Positions 33,978 to 43,336 of a stretch of 64,000 nt of DNA are shown piece by piece. The position numbers and the translations under genes are program-made. The notes beneath the pieces were generated by a model. It ran no database searches and was not told the origin of the DNA. It was given only the letters and a program-made list of their open reading frames with translations. Every line of letters begins with the position of its first letter. Position 1 is the first letter of the stretch. The stretch lies in assembly GCA_050258755.1 (NCBI GenBank), contig JBLMZI010000002.1:124001-188000 (forward strand), in the 5' to 3' direction. Source of the stretch: JBLMZI01 sp050258755. Its GTDB lineage: Bacteria > Bacillota > Syntrophomonadia > Syntrophomonadales > DTU052.

Positions 33978-35015
33978 CTATACCCCGACCTCGACTCCCC
34001 ATGCTTTCGCAAACTTCGCGGTACTTGATACGGCCAGTTCGACCTGCATCTGAATATCCTGCGGCATCACGCTCAGGTCGAAGGTGTAGTTTTTCGGACT
34101 CACGACTTCCGTCGACTGATCCATCGCAATGTTCATGAGAAGGTCGCCGCCTGATTTTTGAACCAGGCCTTTCAGCCTGACCGAATCGGTATGGAAGCAC
34201 TTATAGTAGCTTTTGGTTTTCGGATCATAATCATAGACCGAAAACGCGAATTCAACATCGGTGGAGTTGCTTGCAGAATGCAGCATCGTGGCAATCTGAT
34301 TCTTGTTGGCACCGGAGACCTGGCATGAGAAGGTAATCGGATCGGCATAACCGCCATTCCAGGCTATAGCGGACATGACACCAGCCACGGCTTTCTTTTG
34401 ACTCGGGGACATGGGGTCGGCAACGGTGAAATCAGGTGCCAGCTCGAGACTGCCAATTCTGAGATACTCAAGATGACCGATCTGTCCTTGATCATCTGCC
34501 GTAACAGGATTGTTCAATTGATCCTGCAAGGCGCTTGCCGTGCGCTGCAGCCCGCCGAGCTGGTCCTGCAGGTCTTTGATTTCGTTTTGAAGGCTGGTGA
34601 TCTCTTCGGTTTGGGCCGCGCTCTGCAGCTCCTTTAACCGGCTTTGCAGGGCTGCGATTTGCGCTTGAAGTTCTTTGATCTGGTTCTCCAGATTGGTGAT
34701 TTCAGCGCTCCCGGCTGCGGTCTCAAGCGCTTTCAAATCGTTTTGACGGGATTTGATTTTTTCCTGAAGCTCGCCCATCTGCGTCTGAAGATCCGCGATC
34801 TGCTGTTTGATCTCATTCGTGTCGACTGATGCAGACCCGGCAAAATTGAACCCCTGGGTCGGGCTTAAGTTATACGATGTTTCCGCATTGGCTGGCGCTT
34901 CCGGCGTCTTCTCGGATTTTGAGCATCCGGTAAATACGGTCAGAAATGCTGTCAGCAGCACAACCACGAGGATGAATCTTGAGATATGGTTCCGCGTATC
35001 GAATCTGTTCTTCAT
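33978..35015 (-). CDS. Coiled-coil lipoprotein
   Basis: About 345 residues from ATG 35015 (ggaggg upstream). Lipoprotein signal FILVVVLLTAFLTVFTGC. Residues ~50-165 are heptad repeats arranged as near-identical blocks (IKQQIADLQTQMGELQEKIK, then ITNLENQIKELQAQIAALQS, then ITSLQNEIKDLQDQLGGLQR). The C-terminal ~170-residue globular domain is unrecognised. Converges on the protease-fusion gene with 4 bp between stops. Function unknown. Confidence 0.75.
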   Translation of the reverse strand: MKNRFDTRNHISRFILVVVLLTAFLTVFTGCSKSEKTPEAPANAETSYNLSPTQGFNFAGSASVDTNEIKQQIADLQTQMGELQEKIKSRQNDLKALETAAGSAEITNLENQIKELQAQIAALQSRLKELQSAAQTEEITSLQNEIKDLQDQLGGLQRTASALQDQLNNPVTADDQGQIGHLEYLRIGSLELAPDFTVADPMSPSQKKAVAGVMSAIAWNGGYADPITFSCQVSGANKNQIATMLHSASNSTDVEFAFSVYDYDPKTKSYYKCFHTDSVRLKGLVQKSGGDLLMNIAMDQSTEVVSPKNYTFDLSVMPQDIQMQVELAVSSTAKFAKAWGVEVGV

Positions 35016-35235
35016 CGAACGGCACCCTCCATTTTTTTGTCGCGGGAAACCCCGTGTAAAACCGCAGCTCCCCAACAATTACTTCCCAACCCACGATTTC
35101 TCCTCCAACCGGTCATTATCCTTCTCATCCGACCGAACGATACTTTTTGGTCTTTGGGGTTCCAGTTACAAACGTCATCCTTTGCACAGAAACACGGTTG
35201 GGTAGGCTTACGGCCCAGCGCCGAATATACATAAT

Positions 35236-35270
35236 AAACCCCGAGGCAACCTTTCTTGCCCCGGGGTTTT
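35236..35270. terminator. Terminator, usable in both directions
   Basis: Stem aaaccccgaggcaa/ttgccccggggttt with one mismatch, ~65 bp beyond the stop of the minus-strand secreted-protein gene. Confidence 0.7.
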
Positions 35271-35334
35271 CAGACGACTATTTGCATATGTTCAACAATC
35301 TCCAGTTGAATCCATGTGATTATTGAGCGCGAGA

Positions 35335-35799
35335 TCACCAACCTTGATTTGCATCATGCTCGCTGATGATTTCACACTTGTTCGTTGACGATATTCTCCA
35401 ATTTGACGCCTTCAAATCGTCGATCGAAGGATTGTCGTTTGCAAAACGCTGATTAATTCCGGCGGACAACTCTATTCTATAGTAATTGTCGGCACCCGGA
35501 TCTGGAATTGCGAAATTGTAACCACTTGGCACAAATCCGGAGGAAACATAGCTTCCGTTTTCGTACAAAGTGTAATATACCCCAATGCTTCGATTATCCG
35601 TTTCCACGGTCAGGGAAGGTTGTCCCCCGCTCCACCAATCCCGATACGAATGCACACGTATGGTGCAGTTTGTTCTGAATCCGTGCCAGCTGGAACTTGT
35701 TCTGCTGCCGTTGAAATGGACTCTTGCCCAAGCCGCTGTCGCAAAGCTTAAGAGAAAGAGAACTGTCACTGCCAACACCGCTAATCGCTTCTTCATCAT
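35335..35799 (-). CDS. Small secreted protein of unknown family
   Basis: 154 residues with a strong ribosome site (aaaggaggtgaa). Signal peptide MMKKRLAVLAVTVLFLLSFATAAWA. The mature part is rich in Ser, Asn, Tyr and aromatic residues in beta-type patterns (SIGVYYTLYENGSYVSSGFV) and has two cysteines (NCTIRV, KCEIIS) that could form a disulphide. No family recognised. Confidence 0.65.
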   Translation of the reverse strand: MMKKRLAVLAVTVLFLLSFATAAWARVHFNGSRTSSSWHGFRTNCTIRVHSYRDWWSGGQPSLTVETDNRSIGVYYTLYENGSYVSSGFVPSGYNFAIPDPGADNYYRIELSAGINQRFANDNPSIDDLKASNWRISSTNKCEIISEHDANQGW

Positions 35800-36036
35800 T
35801 TCACCTCCTTTCTAACCTGTCATTTCCGACCTCGTTTTCACTCCTTTCATATATTTTCTAAACACATTATAATACTTATTGGATTATTGTGTCAAATCTT
35901 TTAGTCCATTCTTTCAAAATACGTCATGACGGTTTTTAATGATATGGGAAAGAAGGTCTCGGATTATTTATTTTGCTGTTATATCCTTTTTCGCGATGCA
36001 CTATAATAAACAACAAAGCGACATGGGAGGGACGCA

Positions 36037-37299
36037 ATGAAGCCGTTATCAGAAAAACACTGGTTAGTATTAGACAGCCTGAGGAGCAAGGGGGCCGAAG
36101 GAGCGACCCGCGCGGGGCTTGCAGCTGAACTGAAGATGACTTGGCCAACCGTAAACGAAGCGTTATCCCGGTTGTCGGAAAGGGGCATGATTGCCGATAA
36201 TTCCGGCGTCTGTACCGTCAATCCGAATTGGGGATGTTTCATCGGCATCGATATTGGTTCCACCGTATTTAAGCCGTATTTACTCAATTTTGCTTTCGAT
36301 TCAGAATCCTTAATGGAAGATGATAACCCGATCAGTACCGGGGGAGGAAACCCCGTTGAGATACAAATGAATTTGCGTCACTTTATAGCCGATATCATTG
36401 AGCAAATTGAACAGCGGGGACAGAATTTAATTGGCCTAGGTTTGGCATGGCCTGGTGCGGTCAAAAACAACCGGCTCAAGTTCTCCGAAGGCGGCGAAAT
36501 TGATATCACCCGAGTAATATCCTTGATTGACACGACCACGGATAAACAATTGACCGTCGGTAACAACACCGTTGTTACCGTTGATGGTGAACCCCGTACT
36601 GTTGAAGAAGACAATAATATGATACTGACGGTCGATAACGCATCTATGTGCGGGTTAGTTGCCGAAAAGGAACTGGGACTGTCGGGTTCGAAACCCAGAC
36701 CCGAAAAAAACATATTCTACGTTTCTTTAAGAACGAATATTGGATCGGCTTCGCTGATTAATGACCAATTATGCCGCGGTTCACACAACCTGGCCGGAAA
36801 CTTTGGAAACATCATTGTACCGCATGATCCGGAGTGCTTGTGTAAGCGAATAAACGGCGGTTCTTCGGCGGATGTAAAGTTAAAAGAAGAAATATCCCCC
36901 AAATCGCTGGAGAAGTTGGCCTATAAAATGTTCGGAATAGAGGCCAAGCCGGAAGAATTTCAAAAGTGGGCGGAAAAAACACCGAAAGACCAAGACTGGT
37001 CACCAGAGCAAAGCCGCGGCGGTCTGGAAATCTACGAACATTTTGGGAGGTACTTAGCAAAAGGATTGGCGTCGGTTATCAATATATTGGACCCCGATGC
37101 CATCATCCTTGCCGGCGGTTTATCCCGAGCATACCATTTGTTCTCCTTTCCCATGTTTCAAGAACTGCATCGGCTCGTTGGCCACGAAGCCGCCGAGGCT
37201 GTTCCAATAGAACCTGCCCACTTTATGCCACGTTCCGGACCGGCGATTGGCGCGGCTATAATGGCGTATAAGAAGTGGCAAAAAACCTTAACAAACTAA
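36037..37299 (+). CDS. ROK-family regulator with N-terminal HTH, probably non-catalytic
   Basis: 420 residues. N-terminal winged HTH (KHWLVLDSLRSKGAEGATRA, then LAAELKMTWPTVNEALSRLS). The ROK domain starts CFIGIDIGSTVFKPYLLNF, with GLAWPG and near the end DPDAIILAGGLS. Differences from active ROK kinases: the ENDANAA block reads VDNASMCGLVAE, so the catalytic Asp appears lost, and the zinc CxCGxxGC motif is reduced to CLCKRINGG. An insert of ~25 residues (TVGNNTVVTVDGEPRTVEED) sits just before that block. It probably acts as a sugar-responsive regulator. The target is not evident from neighbours. Confidence 0.75.
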   Translation: MKPLSEKHWLVLDSLRSKGAEGATRAGLAAELKMTWPTVNEALSRLSERGMIADNSGVCTVNPNWGCFIGIDIGSTVFKPYLLNFAFDSESLMEDDNPISTGGGNPVEIQMNLRHFIADIIEQIEQRGQNLIGLGLAWPGAVKNNRLKFSEGGEIDITRVISLIDTTTDKQLTVGNNTVVTVDGEPRTVEEDNNMILTVDNASMCGLVAEKELGLSGSKPRPEKNIFYVSLRTNIGSASLINDQLCRGSHNLAGNFGNIIVPHDPECLCKRINGGSSADVKLKEEISPKSLEKLAYKMFGIEAKPEEFQKWAEKTPKDQDWSPEQSRGGLEIYEHFGRYLAKGLASVINILDPDAIILAGGLSRAYHLFSFPMFQELHRLVGHEAAEAVPIEPAHFMPRSGPAIGAAIMAYKKWQKTLTN

Positions 37300-37309
37300 C
37301 TCCATTCAA

Positions 37310-37402
37310 CAAATTCGCCCCACTAATTGGGTTGACCGAGTCATCCGAAATCCAAAAGCCGCCCGGTATGATGATGTCATCTTCACGATTGGCAAAGAGT
37401 AA
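37310..37402 (+). pseudogene. Possible gene 3'-end remnant
   Basis: A short frame ending at taa (37400-37402) reads WVDRVIRNPKAARYDDVIF followed by TIGKE, which looks protein-like, with no start codon context. No parent family recognised. It may be a relic trimmed by deletion, or chance. Confidence 0.25.
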
Positions 37403-37435
37403 CCCACGGTCCAGGCACACCGGACCGTGGGTTTT
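37402..37435. terminator. Terminator between convergent genes
   Basis: 11-bp stem acccacggtcc/ggaccgtgggt followed by tttt on the plus strand. The ROK and SLH genes converge here. The rest of 37300-37510 shows nothing else clear. Confidence 0.7.
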
Positions 37436-37510
37436 CAATTGACCAATCATTTTTTCGTTTCCCGGCGCCAGTGAAAGCCGCGCCGGTTCGCCCAGATCAG
37501 CCCTGCCGGG

Positions 37511-40219
37511 CTAATTCGTCGGGCTGGGTGGGGCAGGTGCCCGTTTGAATATCAGATAAATAAACTTGCCGCCGGCATCTTTATTCAGGTCCATTGCGCC
37601 TTCCGGCTGTTCCCAGCCAGCCGGCACAGGTGGGTTACTCGCGTCTCTTACGATACCGCAGATCTGGGTAATACCGGGGGCAGTGATTGGCACTTCAGTA
37701 AATTTAATACCGCCCGCAGGAACCATTTTCGTATTACCCCAGTATAAATAGATCCTTCTTAAGGAGGTACCCTGGTTCAAATCGCCAGTGATAAAGGTAC
37801 AAGTCCTCAGTACAGGAGGTAGTGTTGCTTTGGGGTTGAATGGGTCAAAGTCCGGAGAAACAACCGTTAGCTTTTTGATGTCTTTGGCATTCGGGTCTGT
37901 CACTTGACCTTTCTTGTAGACGATCCACACCGGCGGACCACTGGTGCCTTGATTGAAATTCGCGATATCATCGATGGTTGGATTGGCGCCTGTACCCCAT
38001 TTATAAACCGGGGTATAGAGCTTTGTGTCATACTTGATGTCTTCCCTGTTCTTGGCCGTAAGAATCATGATATCGGTTATCACGCTTTCGGCCCGAGGGG
38101 TGGGCGGGGCAACCTCTGGTACGTAGTTGTCCAAATAGAATTGCTGGGTGCCGGCCAAGCTAATAAACCGGTCCTCGAGATTTTTAGCCAGAGTGGGCTC
38201 TACTGGTTCCAGCAGCTCCCATATTGGAATCAGCGCTTCCTCATAGTTTTGTGGTATTCCGCACAGGTCCTCGTTGGTACCGTCCACTGAAGCGAGCCAA
38301 CCATCATATTTGCTCTGAAAATCCGGCCAATTATTACCGGTAATTGGCTTGCCCCCTGCAGCCCGGAAAACGATTCCTCCGGTCGAGGTGACAAGACTAC
38401 GACATTCTTGTTGATGCTGGTCGAGCCTGGCTTTCGCTTGTTCGTCGGTCAAACTCGAATAAGACACGCCGATTGAGATATCTTTTTTCGTCTCCTCGCT
38501 TTGTGATGATGAAGTGAGGTTTACATTCATCATCATGCGGCCGCCCAGATAATAATGCTTAATCAGATGGGTCCCGTAAAGCGTAAAGATCTTATCGATT
38601 TGATCCGGCTTTGCCGGATCGGCTGCATACTTCCTCACATCGCGCAGGAATGCCGGCGCAAGGAGGGCAGAGGGATCTGTCAACATGTAATCTATGCTGA
38701 CTTCGTGTTTCGCGAAGTAAACCATATGCTTATTCAGCCAGGTCTCGCTTTTCATTTCCGACTTTTCGCCGTATTCTCCCTCAATATCGCCGCTAAACAT
38801 CGCGCCCTTGTAACTGAAGCTGGCCTTTCTGTTCATTTGTTTAAAAATCGCAGAGGCTGCATGCTCAGTGTAATCCAGGGTTTCTGTTACCGTTGAATCG
38901 TCGGTGGACACATCGATTGAGCTGTCGGCCACAGCATCGTTAACTTTCTGTCTATCCAGGATTGGATTGGATGTAATCTTATCGCGGGACACGTAAGTAT
39001 TATGCAAAACATCGTATCCAAACAGATAGAGCGCGTACTTTTTCTCGGTCTCACTGAGTACCGCACTCATAAGATCGACGGCCGCGGCTCTGGTTTTGTT
39101 TCCCTTTGGATTAATCCTATTGTTTACATCTGGCTGGATGATATTGTTTTCGGACAAATAGGCAATCGCTTTGCTTGCCCATGGGCTGATCTGGTTTTCA
39201 TCGGCAAAAGCATAGTCGTCCGGGACGTCGGTTTCGATTGCCGGGTCTAAAAGCTTCATGGTGTTATACAGGATCACCGCTTTTTCCTGGATGGTCAGCT
39301 TATCCTGCGGGCGAAACAGACCGTCTGCCGGGGCAGAAACGATGCCAAGCGAGAAAGCTTTCAGTACGTAGGGATTCGCGGTATCTTCGAACGGATTGAC
39401 CGCGGGCAGTTGAATCGGTTTGGCAGCGGCATCGGCTTGCTGTTTCATATACACGTACAGCCGAACCGAAACTTCGCAGAATTCCTCCCGGGTAATGTGT
39501 TTTTGATCATCGGTCAGCAGCCGGTCCGGGATAAAATCGTATTCCAAATCGTTCTGCAGCTGGATGAAGGTGTCCGCCGCATCGGTTGTGGTTTCGTGGG
39601 AGTCATCACGGGTGACAGGATCGGTTGGGTTGACCTCATTGTTCGAGTCCGGGGTTACCACGCCAATGCTGTGCAGGTATGAAACGGCTTTATCCGCCCA
39701 GTCATCCACCTCATTGGCGTCTTCAAAGTTCATCTGTATGGGCGGTTCTTGTGAAATGGACGAATCAACAGCCTTCAGGGTGTTGTACAGCATGACCGCC
39801 TCTTCCTGAACGGTCAGCTTGTCCTGCGGGTGAAACAGACCATCTGCCGGGGCTGAAACGATGCCGAGGGTGAAGGCCTTCAGCACGAAGGGATTGGTGG
39901 TATCCGAGAATTTCGTATCGGCGTCAGCGGGAAGCTGGATCTCAGCCGGGGCGGCGCCGATTTCCCCTTTCAGATAGACATATAAGTTGACCGTGACTTC
40001 ACAGTATTGTTCCCGGGTCATGTGGGTTTGCTCGTCAACCTGGAGCTGATCCGGAATAAAATCCGGATGATCCTCCGGCTGAGCTTCCTGCTGAGCCGTG
40101 TTTACCGCAGGAACACCAGATGCGTCATCGTCCGCCAGCGCCGCGGCCGGGGCGAAGGCCAGCATCTGAATGCAGAAACAGGCTATTACGAGTACAGCTA
40201 ACCATCGTTGTTTAAAGAT
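37511..40219 (-). CDS. SLH-domain surface protein with MACPF (perforin-like) and MABP-like domains
   Basis: About 902 residues. Signal peptide FKQRWLAVLVIACFCIQMLA ending AAALA. Two SLH-bearing segments (~50-410, long-form numbering) are a tandem duplication; both contain ASAPADGLF[HR]PQDKLT-type cores. Next, a region with YGTHLIKHYYLGG (~566), the MACPF signature Y-x-T-H-x...GG. The C-terminal ~180 residues (ESVITDIMILTAKNREDI, then DDIANFNQGTSGPPVWIVYK) resemble an MABP beta-prism. It is probably anchored to the wall and may insert into membranes. Start: ATC 40219 has a near-perfect aagggggagagg site; TTG 40276 is the only canonical long start. Confidence 0.8.
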   Translation of the reverse strand: MFKQRWLAVLVIACFCIQMLAFAPAAALADDDASGVPAVNTAQQEAQPEDHPDFIPDQLQVDEQTHMTREQYCEVTVNLYVYLKGEIGAAPAEIQLPADADTKFSDTTNPFVLKAFTLGIVSAPADGLFHPQDKLTVQEEAVMLYNTLKAVDSSISQEPPIQMNFEDANEVDDWADKAVSYLHSIGVVTPDSNNEVNPTDPVTRDDSHETTTDAADTFIQLQNDLEYDFIPDRLLTDDQKHITREEFCEVSVRLYVYMKQQADAAAKPIQLPAVNPFEDTANPYVLKAFSLGIVSAPADGLFRPQDKLTIQEKAVILYNTMKLLDPAIETDVPDDYAFADENQISPWASKAIAYLSENNIIQPDVNNRINPKGNKTRAAAVDLMSAVLSETEKKYALYLFGYDVLHNTYVSRDKITSNPILDRQKVNDAVADSSIDVSTDDSTVTETLDYTEHAASAIFKQMNRKASFSYKGAMFSGDIEGEYGEKSEMKSETWLNKHMVYFAKHEVSIDYMLTDPSALLAPAFLRDVRKYAADPAKPDQIDKIFTLYGTHLIKHYYLGGRMMMNVNLTSSSQSEETKKDISIGVSYSSLTDEQAKARLDQHQQECRSLVTSTGGIVFRAAGGKPITGNNWPDFQSKYDGWLASVDGTNEDLCGIPQNYEEALIPIWELLEPVEPTLAKNLEDRFISLAGTQQFYLDNYVPEVAPPTPRAESVITDIMILTAKNREDIKYDTKLYTPVYKWGTGANPTIDDIANFNQGTSGPPVWIVYKKGQVTDPNAKDIKKLTVVSPDFDPFNPKATLPPVLRTCTFITGDLNQGTSLRRIYLYWGNTKMVPAGGIKFTEVPITAPGITQICGIVRDASNPPVPAGWEQPEGAMDLNKDAGGKFIYLIFKRAPAPPSPTN

Positions 40220-40391
40220 TGTCCTCTCCCCCTTTTCTTCTCCAAAAAATGATAACAAGCACCAAAAAAATCGCAATTACTTATCATGCTACCTGGAAAA
40301 AATCGCCGAAACAATAGTATTCTAGAATGAGTGACACAATTACGGCGTGTCAGATTCTTTTCAAGGGATCTGCATGGGAGTGGGGTCAGGT

Positions 40392-41855
40392 ATGGAACTC
40401 ATGACATTTGGCGAATTCTTAAACCAGCTTTTGGGCCGAAAAGAGATTTCGGTTTCGCGCCTGACGCAGCTGACGGGTATGAAAAGCCGGAATTCGATTC
40501 AGCGGCTGCTGAAGGATGAAAGCGGTATCAGCCTCATCGAGGATTTCCGGGATAAGCTGATTGAGCTTGAAGAAATGGCCTGGTCCGTGCCTGAACTGGA
40601 ACAGTTGAACCAGGCGGTCGAAGTGAGCCGGGTGGGAAAGGATCTTTATCAGGCCAGAAAGACCATGCTCCAGATCTTCGATCACAAACACCGATCGAGT
40701 TCCCAAAGCCCGGTCGGGATGAATCCACAGACGCAGAAAAGCATTTCGCTAACCCGGCTGTTTGAAACCTACAAAAGCTTCACGAAGCTTCGGATCCTGA
40801 TTTTTGACCTGGTACCGGGCCCGTTTACCAACGAACTGATCAAGCTGATCCGCAGCTCCCCGCCGGCGTTCATTTCCATCTCCCAGATCCTGTACTTGAA
40901 CAAAAGCCGCAGCCATAATGCCGCGACCTTTGTTTCAGCTTTCGAGCTGTTCAACTACGAACACTATGATGTTTTCACCCTTTCGGACGATTCCACCGAG
41001 GCCGATCAAATCAACAATTCCCTGAACTCAATTTTCATTGATAAAGAAACCGCCGAAGGCGATCACTTTACCGATGTGATTAAGACGGACGGCGGCGACC
41101 GGTTCACGTATGTGTCGGATATTCCAGGGAACTCCCTGTTTTTATTTAATCTATTTCATTTCAACCGGTTGAAGCGAGAAGGCCATAATATAAGAAAAAC
41201 CAACGAAAAGCAGGATCCGGTCAGCACGATTATCAGTATCTGCGAACAGGTTATTCCGCTGGAACGCATCACAGGCCGGTACATTATCAAAAACAGTTTC
41301 AGCGCCCGTATGATCCCACCCGGCTTTTTTGCCGATTTGATGGCTGAGGCGAATTATTTTGGCATGGACCCAAGCCATCCCGTAATACGGAAACTGACGG
41401 ATCTGTTTTGGGAGCGGTTTCATCTGTGCTACCAGACGGACAGGCCCAATGTCTGTTTTTTTACTAAAAGAGGGCTGCTGGACTTCGTCACGAACCGGGT
41501 GATGACGGATCATTATTATGCCACGCGGCCGTTTGAGCGGGCTGAGGTGGAGCAGATTCTGACCCTGGCTCTGAATCATCTAGAAACAAACGGGTTGTTC
41601 AAGATTTATTTGCTAAAGAACGACTATGCGGTTGGAAATATCGAATTCAGCTATTTTGAGAACAAGGTCCTTTGGATTTTTGATTCGTTTTCAGGCTACG
41701 GGGAGGATTATTATGAAGCGGTAATCGACTCTCCCCCGATCATCGAGCTGTTTGACGACTTTATCAAGAACGAACTGCTGCCCTGTCAAACCTATCCCGA
41801 ATCGGAGACAATCGAGTATTTACGGTATTTATTAACGCTCGTTCAGGCGGAGTGA
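40392..41855 (+). CDS. HTH-domain protein of unknown family
   Basis: About 487 residues from ATG 40392; a longer GTG/ATG start near 40347 is possible. The N-terminus has an XRE-like helix-turn-helix (FGEFLNQLLGRKEISVSRLT, then GMKSRNSIQRLL). The rest is unrecognised alpha/beta with motifs such as HLCYQTDRPNVCFFTKRGLL. It is divergent from the SLH-MACPF gene across ~170 bp, so it is a candidate regulator of that gene. No sensor domain recognised. Confidence 0.6.
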   Translation: MELMTFGEFLNQLLGRKEISVSRLTQLTGMKSRNSIQRLLKDESGISLIEDFRDKLIELEEMAWSVPELEQLNQAVEVSRVGKDLYQARKTMLQIFDHKHRSSSQSPVGMNPQTQKSISLTRLFETYKSFTKLRILIFDLVPGPFTNELIKLIRSSPPAFISISQILYLNKSRSHNAATFVSAFELFNYEHYDVFTLSDDSTEADQINNSLNSIFIDKETAEGDHFTDVIKTDGGDRFTYVSDIPGNSLFLFNLFHFNRLKREGHNIRKTNEKQDPVSTIISICEQVIPLERITGRYIIKNSFSARMIPPGFFADLMAEANYFGMDPSHPVIRKLTDLFWERFHLCYQTDRPNVCFFTKRGLLDFVTNRVMTDHYYATRPFERAEVEQILTLALNHLETNGLFKIYLLKNDYAVGNIEFSYFENKVLWIFDSFSGYGEDYYEAVIDSPPIIELFDDFIKNELLPCQTYPESETIEYLRYLLTLVQAE

Positions 41856-42075
41856 GCGCAAATCATATTGGATTTCCGTATCATGCCCATCCAAGTAAAC
41901 CAGGTCGCCTTCGGGAAAATGCCATATTGCTTGTTCGGATGCCCAGATCATTTGGCACCGACCTCTCCGATCATGAGTCACTGAAACAAAAGGAATCAGC
42001 CCTTCTGTTGTGTAATATTAAAACAGTATCCCTGAATGCACTGCAAGATAATCTTACTTAAGAAGGAGCGGTGTT

Positions 42076-43230
42076 ATGCCGAAAGAACTAGCTCGCGCAA
42101 ATCCCGGGATGGATCATGGATCGAGGCGGCAGTCTCAACGAAGCCCGGAAAGCCCGCAGGGCCAGGCAGCCGGGTTCGATGCGCCCGAAACGGCTAACCT
42201 GGTGCGTTCGGCCTTGAAGAACCCGCTCCAGGCCAGACCAAACGATCTTCTCACCCTACAGCGGCTGGCCGGCAACCGGGCGACGAGTCAGCTCTTTCAA
42301 ACCGAAGAGACCTCCAATCCGCCATCTGACCGGCTTGAACGGGAAGCGGGCCGAATCGCCGACCAGGCGTCTGAACCTTCTGCTTCCGGCGTGCATGCTC
42401 CGATGCAGGTTTCGCACCAAAAGGCCGGTTTGCAGCCCGATCCGGCGATGACCAGGAAACTGGCTTCTTCCCGGAGCGGCGGGCAGCAATTGCCCGATCC
42501 GCTGCGTCACGATATGGAAAAACGGTTGGGAGCCGATTTAAGCCGGGTTCGGGTCCATACCGGACCGGATGCCGAACGGCTCAGCGATCAGTTTAATGCG
42601 GACGCCTTTACCTATGGACACAGCATCTATATGGGTCAGGGGCAGTACCGGCCGGATTTGCCGGACGGCAAGCACCTGCTGGCCCACGAACTCGCCCACG
42701 CAGCGCAGCAGAACACGGGCGGCGGCCAGCCGGGCACAGCGGTACAGCGTAAATTCAGTCTGAAAAAGGCGTTCAAGAAGGCCGCCAGCGGGGTATCCCA
42801 GGCGAACCACGGCTTGAACGTCGGGCTAACCAAAGGCATCAGCGGAATAAAAACCGGACTCAGCGCCGGAAACGAAGGGATTAAGACCGGCGCCGAATAC
42901 ATCAACAAGGGATTGGATGAAGGAACTGCCGGGCTGGACCGCTATACCCTCGGCCTGGCCGAAAAAGGCCTTGGATCGGGCTGGAACGCGATCACCCCGA
43001 ATTCCGGTCCGATCGCCAACGGCATGAATAAAATCGGCGGGGGCGTTTCCACGGGCTGGAACGCGATGGACAGCGGAACGAAAAAGTACCTTGGCGACCC
43101 GACCATGGGCTTCATGAAAGGTTTATTTACCGAGACATCGCGCCTCCCCGAAAAAGGCGGAAATATGATCGCCAAACCGGTGAATTGGCTCAATAAGGGC
43201 ACCAAAAAGGCCCTGAAGCGATTCTTCTAA
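42076..43230 (+). CDS. DUF4157 (eCIS-core type) protein
   Basis: 384 residues. Residues ~140-225 are a DUF4157 domain: LPDPLRHDMEKRLGADLSRV, VHTGPDAERLSDQFNADAFT, HLLAHELAHAAQQ with the HExxH-like HELAH. The C-terminal third is built of Gly/Lys repeats of the form GLxxGxxGIKTG, followed by a basic end (KGTKKALKRFF). DUF4157 is known from cargo linked to extracellular contractile injection systems. No tail or sheath gene is in this window. Ribosome site aaggagcg before ATG 42076. The 220 bp before it hold no convincing gene. Confidence 0.85.
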   Translation: MPKELARANPGMDHGSRRQSQRSPESPQGQAAGFDAPETANLVRSALKNPLQARPNDLLTLQRLAGNRATSQLFQTEETSNPPSDRLEREAGRIADQASEPSASGVHAPMQVSHQKAGLQPDPAMTRKLASSRSGGQQLPDPLRHDMEKRLGADLSRVRVHTGPDAERLSDQFNADAFTYGHSIYMGQGQYRPDLPDGKHLLAHELAHAAQQNTGGGQPGTAVQRKFSLKKAFKKAASGVSQANHGLNVGLTKGISGIKTGLSAGNEGIKTGAEYINKGLDEGTAGLDRYTLGLAEKGLGSGWNAITPNSGPIANGMNKIGGGVSTGWNAMDSGTKKYLGDPTMGFMKGLFTETSRLPEKGGNMIAKPVNWLNKGTKKALKRFF

Positions 43231-43336
43231 TCGCCCGGCGTTTCATGAAAGTTGAGCCCTGGACCCGTTACCTGGCAAGTATCAACCGAATCCCAGATGC
43301 TAATAATGATTAAAATCAATATTCGAGGAACAGATC

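Noticed and set aside
41852..42061. 69-codon plus-strand frame before the DUF4157 gene
   Set aside because: No family match, weak ribosome site, atypical composition; could not be supported.
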